64,000 bases of DNA from Neorhizobium sp. NCHU2750 (GTDB taxonomy: Bacteria; Pseudomonadota; Alphaproteobacteria; Rhizobiales; Rhizobiaceae): NCBI RefSeq assembly GCF_003597675.1, contig NZ_CP030832.1, positions 1-64,000 of the forward strand, read 5' to 3'. Below are positions 50,909 to 59,517 of this stretch, one piece after another. The position numbers and the translations under genes are program-made. The notes below the pieces were generated by a model. The model saw only the letters and a program-made list of their open reading frames with translations, had not been told where the DNA came from and did no database searches. Positions within the stretch are counted from its first letter, which is position 1, and every line of letters starts with the position of its first letter.

Positions 50909-53029
50909 ATGCTTCAACAAAACGTCACGGCCTGCGATGTCGAGCCGATCCATGTTCCAGGCTCGATCCAGCCGCACGGCATCATGCTGATCGCAGACGC
51001 CCGCTCACTTGTTTGCGTAGGTGAGGCTGGAGACGTAGAGGGCATCCTTGGACGAGCCGCCGTCGGCCGCCAGCTCGGTGATATCCTCGGAGCATCCGCT
51101 TTTGGACGGATGTCAGCCATCACCACCGGGCATCTCGCCGTCCTTGGTCGGATCGTGGGGAGGGTTCACCCCCTGAATGCCGTGGCCTACCGCTCGGGTG
51201 AATTCGCCGTCGTCGAAATGGACCTGGCCGAGGAAACGGCCGTAGAGGCGGTTCCCTATCTTGTCGATCTCGACGCCGCCAGCGCCCGCTTCGAGCGATC
51301 CGCCAGCGTCTCCGAACTCTGTCGAAGTGCCGCGACGGTGTTCCGCGATCTAACGGGCTACGATCGTGTGATGGTCTACCAGTTCCTCGACGACGACGCA
51401 GGTGTCGTAGTCGGCGAAAGCGTGGCGCCTGGAAACTACAACTTCATGAACCACCATTTCCCTGCTTCGGACATCCCAAAGCAGGCGAGGGCGCTTTACC
51501 TCCGAAACAAGGTCAGGGTCATCCCGGACGTGGACTACGTGCAGCAGCCAATCACCTCGGACAGGGACCTGCGGGACATCGACCTCAGCGACTCTACGCT
51601 CCGCAGCGTCTCGCCGATCCATATCCAGTATCTGCAGAACATGGGCGTGAAGGCCTCGGCATCGTTCTCCATCATCAAGGACAATGTCCTGTGGGGCCTG
51701 ATCGCCTGTCATCACCACCAGCCGCGGACGATTCCGCTCACCGCTCGAATGGGTTGCCAGACGCTCGCGAACTCGCTGGCCCGCAAGATCAAGGCCAAGG
51801 AGGACGCCCAGCTCCACCGCGAGCGCATTCGTCTGCGTTCACAGGAAGACGCCGTTCTCACCCTGCTAGGGCAAGAGAGTTCCTTGGACGAGCTGTTTGC
51901 AAAGTCGGGAGAAAAAATCGCCAGGATGCTGTATGCCGATGGGTTTGCGGCGGTGCAGGGAGACGAACTCTACGTCCATGGCAAGACGCCTGATCCGATC
52001 GACATCCGCAAACTCGCCGACCACCTCAAGGTCCCGGCATCCCAGCAGACCTACGCGACGGCAAGTCTCTCTTCCAAATGGGACGAGGCGTCGGCCTATA
52101 TGGACGTGGCTAGCGGCGTGCTGGCGGTCACCATGTCGACCGAGGTGCCGACCATCCTGATGTGGTTCCGCGCAGAGCACGTCGAAGTTCTCAAATGGGC
52201 GGGCAACCCGCACAAGGACACGGCGCACGACCCCGCCGCGGTCCTGACACCCCGCTCGTCGTTCGAGGCGTGGAGCGAGAGTGTCCGTGGAAAGGCTCGG
52301 CCCTGGACGCATGCGGAGGTGGAGTCTGCCGGTCGTGCCGTGCGTCTGATGCTCGAATACCGCAACAACCAGCGCCTTCGCGAGCTCAACCGCGAGCTGA
52401 CCATCAGCCTGCGTGAGAACCAGGGCTTGGTCTCCCAGAAGGAATACCTTCTGAAAGAGGTTAACCACCGTGTCCAGAACTCGCTCCAGCTCGTATCAGC
52501 GTTTCTGCGCCTGCAGGCCCGTGGCGCGACAAACGACGAGGTAAAGCAGAACCTTGACGAAGCGCAAAAGCGGCTGAACGCTGTGGCTCTCGTCCATCGC
52601 CGTCTCTATCAGGACGAGAGCGTCGAGATCATCGACCTCTCGCGCTACATCGAGAGCCTGATCGAGGAAATGACGACCACGATGGACGCTTACTGGCGCG
52701 ATAATCTGACGCTCGATCTCGCGCCGATCCTGATTGCCACCGACAAGGCCGTCAATGTTGGTTTGATCCTTACCGAGCTGGTCATCAACGCTCAGAAATA
52801 CGCCTACGACGGCGCACCGGGGCCGCTTGCCGTCAAGCTCGAGCAGCACCGCAACTCATTACGACTGATCGTCTCCGATGTCGGGCGTGGCAAGTTGAAG
52901 TCGACCAAGTCGAGTGGTGGTTTCGGATCGCGCATTCTCACGGCCATCATAGACCGTCTCAAAGGGAATATCGACGAAGAGGACAACGCGCCGGGACTGC
53001 GGGTCATCGTGACCGCGCCGATCCAGTGA
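50909..53029 (+). CDS. Bacteriophytochrome, HisKA_2/HWE-type histidine kinase
   Basis: 706 residues. PAS domain with the biliverdin-binding Cys9 (VTACDVEPIHVPGSIQPHG), GAF domain with HHFPASDIPKQARALYLRN, PHY domain at about 325-490, then a coiled helix and a kinase whose His lies in LLKEVNHRVQNSLQLVSAFL, a HisKA_2 type, with NAQKYA in the ATP-binding domain. It should bind biliverdin and respond to red and far-red light. AAAGG lies 6 bases before the ATG at 50909; an in-frame upstream start at 50807 would put 34 odd residues before the Cys. No heme oxygenase gene is next to it. Confidence 0.94.
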   Translation: MLQQNVTACDVEPIHVPGSIQPHGIMLIADARSLVCVGEAGDVEGILGRAAVGRQLGDILGASAFGRMSAITTGHLAVLGRIVGRVHPLNAVAYRSGEFAVVEMDLAEETAVEAVPYLVDLDAASARFERSASVSELCRSAATVFRDLTGYDRVMVYQFLDDDAGVVVGESVAPGNYNFMNHHFPASDIPKQARALYLRNKVRVIPDVDYVQQPITSDRDLRDIDLSDSTLRSVSPIHIQYLQNMGVKASASFSIIKDNVLWGLIACHHHQPRTIPLTARMGCQTLANSLARKIKAKEDAQLHRERIRLRSQEDAVLTLLGQESSLDELFAKSGEKIARMLYADGFAAVQGDELYVHGKTPDPIDIRKLADHLKVPASQQTYATASLSSKWDEASAYMDVASGVLAVTMSTEVPTILMWFRAEHVEVLKWAGNPHKDTAHDPAAVLTPRSSFEAWSESVRGKARPWTHAEVESAGRAVRLMLEYRNNQRLRELNRELTISLRENQGLVSQKEYLLKEVNHRVQNSLQLVSAFLRLQARGATNDEVKQNLDEAQKRLNAVALVHRRLYQDESVEIIDLSRYIESLIEEMTTTMDAYWRDNLTLDLAPILIATDKAVNVGLILTELVINAQKYAYDGAPGPLAVKLEQHRNSLRLIVSDVGRGKLKSTKSSGGFGSRILTAIIDRLKGNIDEEDNAPGLRVIVTAPIQ

Positions 53030-53339
53030 TGAAGTGGGGCGCCTAATCAAGATCGGTTTCCCGTTTTGACTACGGATTTTCCAGCGCAGACAGAACCGGT
53101 TGTTAGCAGGCGAGCAATTAGCGTGGCCTTTATATCGGCTGGATCGCTGCACGCTATAGACGAAGTGCTTGAGGTTGAGCTTACGTTTTCCAACCTTCCG
53201 TTCACCTGCGGGCGCACGCGATCGTGGTCGCAAATGCCGCGAGCGATGCGCCAATAATGTGATCGAAAATCATAATTGTTGCATATGTCGCAAAACTAAT
53301 AGACAGGTGCAGGGTATTAGAAACAATGCAGAGTCACAG

Positions 53340-53552
53340 ATGGACGAGATTCCGAAACTGGCCGGATTACTTGCGGAAATCCGCGCCACTGCATCGCGTC
53401 CGCCGCTCGTGAGCCGTGACGACGCGGTTTCGGTCGACGCGATCTTATCGCGACTGGCCATCATCGCGAAGTGTGAGGCGTCACTGACGAAAACGATTGA
53501 ACCAGAAACCGGTGCTATCACTCAGCTCGAAGACGGCACCAGTAAAGATTGA
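53340..53552 (+). CDS. Hypothetical small protein
   Basis: 70 residues from ATG 53340: MDEIPKLAGLLAEIRATASR then DDAVSVDAILSRLAIIAKCE. Helical, acidic. Its 3' end overlaps the convergent PAS gene by about 70 bases, so one of the two may be shorter than drawn. No known family; no clear ribosome binding site. Region 53063-53087 upstream carries a third, weaker copy of the GAC(C/T)ACGGAT motif. Confidence 0.5.
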   Translation: MDEIPKLAGLLAEIRATASRPPLVSRDDAVSVDAILSRLAIIAKCEASLTKTIEPETGAITQLEDGTSKD

Positions 53553-53873
53553 TGGGGTCCCGGCCTCGTCACGAAGACATCGACCGTAAGCTCCCACTCG
53601 AAGAATTGACCGTCTGCGCTTCACGCTAAATGTGATCGTATCGAATTTGCCGCTCAAAATAGTTGCATGCGTCCGCCTCGCGGTCTCCTCTCGGTCTTCT
53701 TCAAAAATAAGATTGATTATGCTTTCGATGTTCATTCCTCTAGCGAGTTTACCAGGGTCAAGGCCATAGATGGCTGCGTAATTTTCATCTGCAACAAGTC
53801 TGTTGTCAAAGAGGCTCCAACTGAACAGGCCAAGAGAGGGTAAAGCAAACTCTGGAAACGAATGGTCTGGCAA
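53481..53873 (-). CDS. Stand-alone PAS-domain protein
   Basis: 130 residues, single PAS fold: LGLFSWSLFDNRLVADENYA, AIYGLDPGKLARGMNIESII, then TFSVKRRRSILRVGAYGRCL and GTPSIFTGAVFELSD. No output domain and no LOV cysteine. It could be a sensory adaptor for a nearby kinase. The ATG at 53873 is not preceded by a strong ribosome binding site. Overlap of its 3' end with the convergent small gene at 53340 is noted. Confidence 0.72.
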   Translation of the reverse strand: MPDHSFPEFALPSLGLFSWSLFDNRLVADENYAAIYGLDPGKLARGMNIESIINLIFEEDREETARRTHATILSGKFDTITFSVKRRRSILRVGAYGRCLRDEAGTPSIFTGAVFELSDSTGFWFNRFRQ

Positions 53874-53933
53874 CGGTGTCCTCCTGTATCTTGCGTAATC
53901 GCACCACTCGTCATCGGAGTATAGTGCACGCCA

Positions 53934-54188
53934 TTACAGTGGAAAGTACCGTCGAGAAGGGATTGTCGTTCGCGTCGAAGAGGAAAAGGATGCTCCCGCC
54001 TTAGACGAATTCAGGGCCTCGCGAAGAGTTTTCGCCGGTCGCCACCGCTCGATAGCCTTGGTATAATTGTGTGGGTCAAAGAATGGATGGATGACGAGAT
54101 CCAAAAAGGCCGGGTAAAGCCTTTGCTTAAGGACTGGTCGCCACCCGCGTCTTCCTTTGTCTTTTTCATCCAATGACCTGAGCCCCAT
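53934..54188 (-). CDS. Hypothetical protein beside an insertion sequence
   Basis: 84 residues: MGLRSLDEKDKGRRGWRPVL and FFDPHNYTKAIERWRPAKTL. GGAGG lies 4 bases before the ATG, but that part is the end of the neighbouring IS3 element, so the 5' end may have been created or replaced by the insertion. No family recognised. Low confidence that it is functional. Confidence 0.4.
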   Translation of the reverse strand: MGLRSLDEKDKGRRGWRPVLKQRLYPAFLDLVIHPFFDPHNYTKAIERWRPAKTLREALNSSKAGASFSSSTRTTIPSRRYFPL

Positions 54189-54232
54189 CGTCCCTCCAGT
54201 TTTCAGGAGAGTCTTGGGTTTTCAATCTGGCC

Positions 54233-55072
54233 CTATGCGGCCTGTTTTTCCATAGCGGTTTTCACTGCGAATTCACTGGGTGTGATATTGCCCAATGAAG
54301 AGTGCGGTCTGTTTCGATTATAGTCTTCCTTCCATGCTGTGATTTCGGCTCTGGCCTGCGTCAGTGACGAGAACAGTGTTTCGTTGAGGCGTTCGTCACG
54401 GAAGCTGCCGTTGAAACTTTCGACGAAGCCATTCTGCATCGGTTTGCCCGGTGCGATATAATGCCATTCGACGTGAGTGCTTTGGCACCATTCCAAAACG
54501 GCCATGCTGGTCATCTCCGTGCCATTATCGGAGACAATCGTTTGCGGCTTGCCTCGTTGGGCGATTACGGCATCGAGTTCCCGTGCAAGTCGCCTGCCTG
54601 AGAGCGACGTGTCGGCGACCAGCGCCAGGCATTCGCGGGTGAAGTCGTCGACGACGGCCAGGACCCGAAAGCGACGACCATCTGTGAAGGCATCGCTGAC
54701 GAAATCCAAGCTCCAGCGCTCGTTGGCACGAGACGGCAGCGCCAGAGGGCGTCTCGTCCCCAAAGCCCGCTTGCGTCCTCCACGTTTGCGCACCGTCAGC
54801 TTCTCTTCGCGATAGAGACGCCGCAGCTTCTTCAGGTTCATGATGATGCCCTGCCGACCCAGCATGACGTGAATGCGGCGATAGCCGAAACGGCGGCGCT
54901 CGGACGCCACCAGCTTCATTGCCTCACGAATATCAGCGTCATCCGGCCGAATGCTACGATATCGCACACTCGACCGGTCAACGGACAAAACCTCACACGC
55001 CCGACGCTGGCTCACCCCATGTTGCTTGCAAACATGAGCCACAGCGTCTCGCTTCACATCGGGCGTCACCAC
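54233..55072 (-). CDS. IS3-family transposase OrfB
   Basis: 279 residues of the DDE integrase type. HTH/IS407-like N-terminal part ([20 protein letters not shown]), then [20 protein letters not shown] (first Asp), [20 protein letters not shown] (second Asp) and [20 protein letters not shown] (Glu). The first codon is GTG at the junction with the IS1111-group element, so in this copy it has lost the orfA region and normal expression signals. The protein itself is intact. Confidence 0.88.
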   Translation of the reverse strand: MVTPDVKRDAVAHVCKQHGVSQRRACEVLSVDRSSVRYRSIRPDDADIREAMKLVASERRRFGYRRIHVMLGRQGIIMNLKKLRRLYREEKLTVRKRGGRKRALGTRRPLALPSRANERWSLDFVSDAFTDGRRFRVLAVVDDFTRECLALVADTSLSGRRLARELDAVIAQRGKPQTIVSDNGTEMTSMAVLEWCQSTHVEWHYIAPGKPMQNGFVESFNGSFRDERLNETLFSSLTQARAEITAWKEDYNRNRPHSSLGNITPSEFAVKTAMEKQAA

Positions 55073-55136
55073 TAATGGGATGGTCCGCCTCGTCCTCCTG
55101 CCGCATCATGAGGCGGCCAAACCGAAGGAGGTTGCA

Positions 55137-56189
55137 ATGCCACAGCGCAATATGCCGCGCCCAGCGGCTGTCTACGGAATTGATATTGGCAAGAACATCT
55201 TTCACGTTGTCGGTCTCGGAAGCGATGGCGTCCCAGTCCAGAAGGTTCGTTTCCGACGCGACACGCTGCTACAGTTCTTCGAGCGCGCGGCGCCGGCGAT
55301 CGTAGGGATGGAATCGTGTGCAGGATCTCAGTGGATTGCTAGGAAGATACAGGCGCTTGGACATAAGGTGCGCTTGATCCCCGCGCAGTTCGTGAAGCCC
55401 TACGTAAAGTCGAACAAGAGCGACATCATCGATGCGGAAGCGATCGCTGAAGCTGCCACACGTCCAACAATGCGATTTGCTGCACTTAAGAGCGAGGAAC
55501 AAGCCGACCTTCAGGCTTTACACAGGGTCCGAGATCAGATGATAGGAACGAGAACGCGTCTGATCAATCAGATGAGAGCTTTCTGTCTCGAATACGGGAT
55601 TGCATTGCGCCAAGGCGCGGGCCTATTCAAGGTCGACCTGCCGCAGGCTGTCGAAGATCAATCCAACGATCTCTCGTCGGCAATGCGTAAGCTGCTTGCA
55701 GACCTGTTTGCAGATCTGCGCCAGTTGGAACGGCGCATTGGTGACGTCACACGCGAGATCGAGGCGGTCGCTAATCGCGAGGATGTCGCACGACGGCTCA
55801 TGACGATCCCTGGAATCGGAGCGTTGGGGGCAACTGCGCTCCTTGCCGCCATCGGAAACGGCCGACAATTCCAGAAAGCTCGCGATCTGGCCGCGTGGCT
55901 TGGCCTTGTGCCACGGGAATACTCGACCGGAGGAAAGCAGAAGCTTCTCGGCATCAGCAAGCGGGGAAACCGCTATGTTCGTAAGCTCCTCGTTCATGGA
56001 GCGCGATCCTGCTTTCGGCACCTCGACCGAACACGAGATCGATTGGGGAACTGGCTGGATGGCCTTCAGGCTCGGATGCACCCCAACAAAGCTGTCGTCG
56101 CACTTGCCGCTAAAATGGCCCGGATTGTCTGGGTCGTCCTGACAAAGCCTGGAGCGCTCTACGAACGCAGGGACCCTGCCTTCATCTGA
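55137..56189 (+). CDS. IS110/IS1111-type DEDD transposase
   Basis: 350 residues. N-terminal RuvC-like DEDD domain: VYGIDIGKNIFHVVGLGSDG (first Asp), VGMESCAGSQW (Glu), SNKSDIIDAEAIAEAATRP (Asp-x-x-Asp). The C-terminal Tnp domain has MTIPGIGALGATALLAAIGN and GGKQKLLGISKRGNRYVRKL with the catalytic Ser region. GGAGG lies 5 bases before ATG 55137; the longer frame from 55080 is within the terminal repeat. Such recombinases use a structured bridge RNA to choose donor and target. Confidence 0.92.
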   Translation: MPQRNMPRPAAVYGIDIGKNIFHVVGLGSDGVPVQKVRFRRDTLLQFFERAAPAIVGMESCAGSQWIARKIQALGHKVRLIPAQFVKPYVKSNKSDIIDAEAIAEAATRPTMRFAALKSEEQADLQALHRVRDQMIGTRTRLINQMRAFCLEYGIALRQGAGLFKVDLPQAVEDQSNDLSSAMRKLLADLFADLRQLERRIGDVTREIEAVANREDVARRLMTIPGIGALGATALLAAIGNGRQFQKARDLAAWLGLVPREYSTGGKQKLLGISKRGNRYVRKLLVHGARSCFRHLDRTRDRLGNWLDGLQARMHPNKAVVALAAKMARIVWVVLTKPGALYERRDPAFI

Positions 56190-56412
56190 CGCTCCTGGCT
56201 CGATTGCAAGGCTCGGGAATAGTGATGACGAAACAGTGGATCAGCATGCCGTAAGTCCTGTGCAAAAAAGCGGGCCTCGTGCCTGAACCATTTATTGGGA
56301 ACGGCGTGTGCGGATCTCATCATGGCCTGGCTGCAACCGCAGCCCACTCGCGAGAGGCCGGATACATTTATGCAACTGGAATCGTCATTTATGATGTCGC
56401 GTACCCTTGCAC
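56190..56412 (+). ncRNA. Candidate bridge RNA region of the IS1111-group element
   Basis: The 220 noncoding bases between the transposase stop and the right repeat are the expected place of the bridge RNA in IS1111-group elements (in the IS110 group it lies at the left end, where only about 57 bases are available here). I did not fold it, so loops that match target and donor are not shown. Strand is taken from the transposase. Confidence 0.4.
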
Positions 56413-56429
56413 GGACGAGGCGGACCATA

Positions 56430-56691
56430 CATTTTTTGAGGCGACATCTTTCAGAATGGCATTGTCCAGCATGGTCTCGGCCAGCAGCTTCTTCAGCTTG
56501 GCGTTCTCGTCTTCCAAAGCCTTCAGCTTGCGGGCATCGGACACCTCCATGCCGCCGAACTTCGCCTTGTATTTGTAGAACGTCGCCTCGGATATCCCGT
56601 GCTTGCGGCAGACATCGGCCGTCCGCATGCCGCTCTCCTGCTCTTTCAATATCCCGATGATCTGCTCGTCCGTGAACCGTGAATGCTTCAT
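56430..56691 (-). pseudogene. IS3-family OrfA, 3' end separated by insertion
   Basis: Starts at ATG 56691 with KHSRFTDEQIIGILKEQESG, then the HTH MRTADVCRKHGISEATFYKY and the leucine-zipper part KLKALEDENAKLKKLLAETM. Ends in DNAILKDVASK, after which the frame enters the IS1111-group element. In an intact element the next codons would lead into orfB (now at 54233-55072). Confidence 0.82.
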
Positions 56692-56789
56692 TCCGTCCGT
56701 CTCCTTGATGCTCTGATCCCCAAAAACTGGATCGTTCATAACTAGAGTTTTCCGCGTTAAATTCCCGGCTGGGAACAGGAGCGGAAGTG

Positions 56790-57056
56790 ATGAAGGCATC
56801 GAAGTTTTCGGACGCCCAGAAAGCGTTCATTCTGAAGCAGGGCGATGACGGAGTGCCGGTGGCAGAGATTTGCCGCAAGGCGGGCATCAGCCAGGCGACT
56901 TATTTCAATTGGCGCAAGAAGTATGCTGGGCTGCTGCCCGACGAGATGCGCCGATTGAAAGCTCTGGAAGACGAGAATTCGCGGCTGAAGAAGATCGTCG
57001 CTGATCTGACGCTGGACCGCGAGATGTTGCAGGACGTCATCCGGCGAAAGCTCTGA
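56790..57056 (+). CDS. IS3-family OrfA
   Basis: 88 residues. HTH MKASKFSDAQKAFILKQGDD then VAEICRKAGISQATYFNWRK, followed by the zipper LKALEDENSRLKKIVADLTL and DREMLQDVIRRKL. It binds terminal repeats and, by -1 frameshifting near its end, is fused with OrfB. The ATG at 56790 is preceded by AGGAG. Confidence 0.88.
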   Translation: MKASKFSDAQKAFILKQGDDGVPVAEICRKAGISQATYFNWRKKYAGLLPDEMRRLKALEDENSRLKKIVADLTLDREMLQDVIRRKL

Positions 57057-57088
57057 GGCTTGTCCGACAGCGAAAGCTGATCGACGGG

Positions 57089-57892
57089 ATGCTGGTGGAT
57101 TGGGGCATCTCGATCCGACGGGCCTGCAAGGTCCTGAGGTTCGATACGTCGACCTACCACTACAAGCCCCGCCGCACCGGACAGGCCCCCCTCGAACGAC
57201 GCATCAAGGAGATTTGTGAGACACGTGTGCGGTATGGCTACCGGCGTGTCCATGTCCACCTGCGTCGAGATGGCTGGAAGATCAACATGAAGAAGACACG
57301 CAGGATTTACAGCGAGTTAGGTCTTCAGCTGCGCAACAAGCATCCGAAGCGCCGGGTGAAGGCAAAGCTCAGAGACGATCGTCAGGAGGCCGTCGGGCCG
57401 AACGATGTCTGGGCGATGGACTTCGTTCACGACCAGCTCGCAACCGGCAAGAAGCTACGGATACTCACCGTTGTCGACACGCATTCGCGCTACTGCCCTA
57501 CAGCCGACGCACGCTCCACCTACAGAGGCGAAGACGTAGTCCAGACCCTGGAAGGCATCTGCCGGAAGACCGGCTATCCGAAGACGATAAGGGTGGATAA
57601 CGGCAGTGAGTTCATCTCTCGTGATCTCGACCTGTGGGCCTATGCCAACAACGTCACCCTGGACTTCTCGCGGCCGGGCAAGCCGACCGACAACGGCTTC
57701 ATCGAGGCGTTCAACAGCAAGCTGCGGGCGGAGTGCCTGAACGCCCATTGGTTCCTGACCCTTGCGGATTCGCGCGAAAAGTTGGAGACTTGGCGTCGAT
57801 ACTACAACGAGGAACGTCCTCACTCGGCGATCGGATATAACGTCCCGATTGACCTGCATAATCCCGGTGGCACAACCAGCCAGCCATCGTGA
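57089..57892 (+). CDS. IS3-family transposase OrfB
   Basis: 267 residues from ATG 57089; its frame opens further upstream (LRLVRQRKLIDG), so the natural product is an OrfA-OrfB fusion made by -1 frameshift. DDE residues: WAMDFVHDQLATGKKLRILT (Asp), TIRVDNGSEFISRD (Asp) and NGFIEAFNSKLRAECLNAHW (Glu). Full length and intact. Catalyses transposition of the element at 56745-57909. Confidence 0.9.
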   Translation: MLVDWGISIRRACKVLRFDTSTYHYKPRRTGQAPLERRIKEICETRVRYGYRRVHVHLRRDGWKINMKKTRRIYSELGLQLRNKHPKRRVKAKLRDDRQEAVGPNDVWAMDFVHDQLATGKKLRILTVVDTHSRYCPTADARSTYRGEDVVQTLEGICRKTGYPKTIRVDNGSEFISRDLDLWAYANNVTLDFSRPGKPTDNGFIEAFNSKLRAECLNAHWFLTLADSREKLETWRRYYNEERPHSAIGYNVPIDLHNPGGTTSQPS

Positions 57893-57909
57893 TCAGAGCC
57901 GGAAAACTC

Positions 57910-57998
57910 CAGCTTCCGGCGATCCAAGGTTCGGTCCCAGAGCATTGATACGACGGACTCTACCAAAATCTGGAGGAAGTTCAGGGTCTCAGGTCAAG
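57910..57998. repeat. Probable solo end of another insertion sequence
   Basis: Between the IS3 element and the point where the HlyD gene loses homology (about 57999) lies a short non-coding stretch containing CTTCCTCCAGATTTTGG and its neighbour GACCTGAGACCC, similar in style to the terminal sequence of IS3-type elements. It suggests that a third element inserted here and was later mostly lost. Confidence 0.4.
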
Positions 57999-58697
57999 TA
58001 CCGTATCGTCGAGATCGATCTGGGCTTTGCCGAGACTCTCGCGCGCTGCGATAAGCTCCGCCCGAGTTTGTTCGACCTGCGCTCTCAGAGAGGCGATCTG
58101 CTGGCGCGCAGCGTCAAGGACGGCCTGTTTCAGTCGAATTACCGATTTTGCCTGCTCAAGGGCACTTTTGGCCTGATCGCTCTTTTGCGCGCTTTCGATC
58201 CCGCGTGTTGCAAGCGGCGAAATGCGATCGAAATCCTTCTGGGCGAGGTCGCTGTTTTCCCTGGCGTTATCGAGATCCGCCTCAGCCTGCGCGATCACCG
58301 AACCCTGTTGCTCCAAGTCCGCCTGGCTTTTGGCAACGTCCGCTTCCTGGGCGTTGACGTTGGCTCTGGCTTCACGAACCGCCATCTCATAGCGGCGCGG
58401 ATCGATCTTCACCAGCGGCTGCCCGACGGTGACGGGTTGGTTGTCGGAGATGTAGATCTCTGCGATCTGTCCTGAGACAACGGGAGCCATCGAGACCTGG
58501 TCCGCGCGAAGGTAGGCGTTGTCAGTGCTCTCGATAAATCGGCCATGCACATACCAGTCGTATCCATAGTAGCCGCCAGCCAACAGGGCGATGATCCCAA
58601 CGGCGATTAGTAGATAGCGGGTGCGCTGCTTTTTGGAGCCTGCGTTGGCTTCTGCCGCTACGACTGGCGGAGTGGATACGGGCGCATTCATAAGCAT
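57981..58697 (-). pseudogene. HlyD/EmrA-type efflux adaptor, 3' truncated
   Basis: 238 residues remain of a membrane-fusion protein normally about 350-400 long. N-terminal anchor helix (YLLIAVGIIALLAGGYYGY), then STDNAYLRADQVSMAPVVSG with QIAEIYISDNQPVTVGQPLV (lipoyl domain) and a long helical hairpin (ADLEQQGSVIAQAEADLDNA). Homology ends at QIDLDDTV, after which four unrelated residues precede the stop. The second lipoyl half and beta barrel are missing, and the partner transporter gene is gone. Insertion of mobile elements is the likely cause. It is divergent from tetR. Confidence 0.85.
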
Positions 58698-58740
58698 GCC
58701 ATTCTGGAGAACAGTTCCGATGCCCCAAATTATTGCATCC

Positions 58741-58781
58741 GGAAGAATTATGTCAATTGGAAGAATTCTGCCGATTGGAAT
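58741..58781. promoter_or_regulatory. Repeated operator-like sequence between hlyD and tetR
   Basis: GGAAGAATT occurs at 58741-58749 and again at 58759-58767, with a third, partial ATTGGAA at 58775, giving an 18-base period. Located in the divergent promoter region, it probably includes the binding site of the TetR regulator at 58825. Confidence 0.5.
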
Positions 58782-58824
58782 ATCTCGTGCGATATTGTAA
58801 AAGATCGGAGGAATAGGGCTAGCG

Positions 58825-59517
58825 ATGATGAGTTTGAGACGCCGAAACGCCGAGAGCGGCTACCCACGCGGGGAAGAAACTAGGGCCAAAATCATCGATA
58901 CGGCGATCGTGCTGTTCGGTGAAAAAGGGTTCGCAGGCGTGTCGACCAGAGAGATCGCCAGCGCTGCCGGCGTGCCGCCTCCGTCGTTGCAATATTATTT
59001 CGAAAACAAGGAAGGTTTGTACGAAGCGTGCATTGACGACATTCATGCAGTTGCGTGGCAAGCGATTGGTCCCGCCGTCTGCAGGGCCGAAGATATGCTC
59101 TCAAACGAGGTGGATCCCGGCCAACTCATTGATGCATACTGCACCATTCTAGGGGCGTTTGCCGATTTCCTTTTTTCGACGCCTGACGGGTCACGCCGCG
59201 CGCTGTTTATCGCACAGCATCGCTCTCCTGGGAGTTCGGTCGCAAAGCCTCCGAAAAGCAAGAGTGAACACGGACAACGTGTCCGAAAGTGTTGCGCCGC
59301 TATCGTGGCTAGGGTGTGCGAAAACAGTCTCAGCGAAGACGAGGTCAACATCGTCGCCACCACGATCAATGGTCAATTGCTGATCGTCCACCTTGCCAGG
59401 GAGCATATCGAGGACATGGTCGGATGGAAGGAAATGACGCTCGATAGAGTCAAAGTGCTCAAGTCGGTGGTGACACGACAGACAACAGCTATTCTTGAAG
59501 CTTATCGCGCGAAATAG
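58825..59517 (+). CDS. TetR-family regulator (CerR/DUF1956-like)
   Basis: 230 residues. N-terminal HTH (about 15-65): TRAKIIDTAIVLFGEKGFAG then VSTREIASAAGVPPPSLQYY and FENKEGLYEACIDD. The C-terminal ligand domain resembles the DUF1956 type with LFIAQHRSPGSS. It is divergent from the HlyD/EmrA remnant, the usual arrangement for a repressor of an efflux pump. With the pump gone its regulation target may be lost. No strong Shine-Dalgarno; an internal ATG at 58828 is equally possible. Confidence 0.88.
   Translation: MMSLRRRNAESGYPRGEETRAKIIDTAIVLFGEKGFAGVSTREIASAAGVPPPSLQYYFENKEGLYEACIDDIHAVAWQAIGPAVCRAEDMLSNEVDPGQLIDAYCTILGAFADFLFSTPDGSRRALFIAQHRSPGSSVAKPPKSKSEHGQRVRKCCAAIVARVCENSLSEDEVNIVATTINGQLLIVHLAREHIEDMVGWKEMTLDRVKVLKSVVTRQTTAILEAYRAK

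Larger units (their letters stand above)
55073..56430 (+). mobile_element. IS1111-group (IS110 family) insertion sequence
   Basis: A 1.36-kb element with subterminal inverted repeats of 16 perfect bases, ATGGTCCGCCTCGTCC at 55080-55095 and its complement at 56413-56428. It holds one DEDD transposase gene, about 57 noncoding bases at the left and 240 at the right. Subterminal repeats and a long right noncoding end are typical of the IS1111 group of IS110 elements. It interrupts the orfA/orfB junction of the IS3 element. Exact termini within a few bases are uncertain. Confidence 0.82.
54195..56731 (-). mobile_element. IS3-family element split by an IS1111-group element
   Basis: Ends read inward as TCCAGTTTT on both sides (54195-54203, and the complement at 56723-56731), with orfB 30 bases inside the left end and orfA starting 32 bases inside the right end. 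Without the insert the element would be about 1.18 kb, normal for IS3. The insert separates orfA from orfB, so the frameshift fusion transposase cannot be made. Target duplication was not identified with certainty. Confidence 0.8.
56745..57909 (+). mobile_element. Intact IS3-family element (IS407-like)
   Basis: Ends carry GAGTTTTCC (56745-56753) and its complement GGAAAACTC (57901-57909) as part of imperfect terminal repeats. Contains orfA and orfB in the plus direction, 1.17 kb overall. It lies 13 bases from the previous IS3 element. Ends may extend a few bases further. Confidence 0.8.

Noticed and set aside
51866..52468. 200-residue minus-strand frame in the phytochrome gene
   Set aside because: Antisense shadow in GC-rich DNA.
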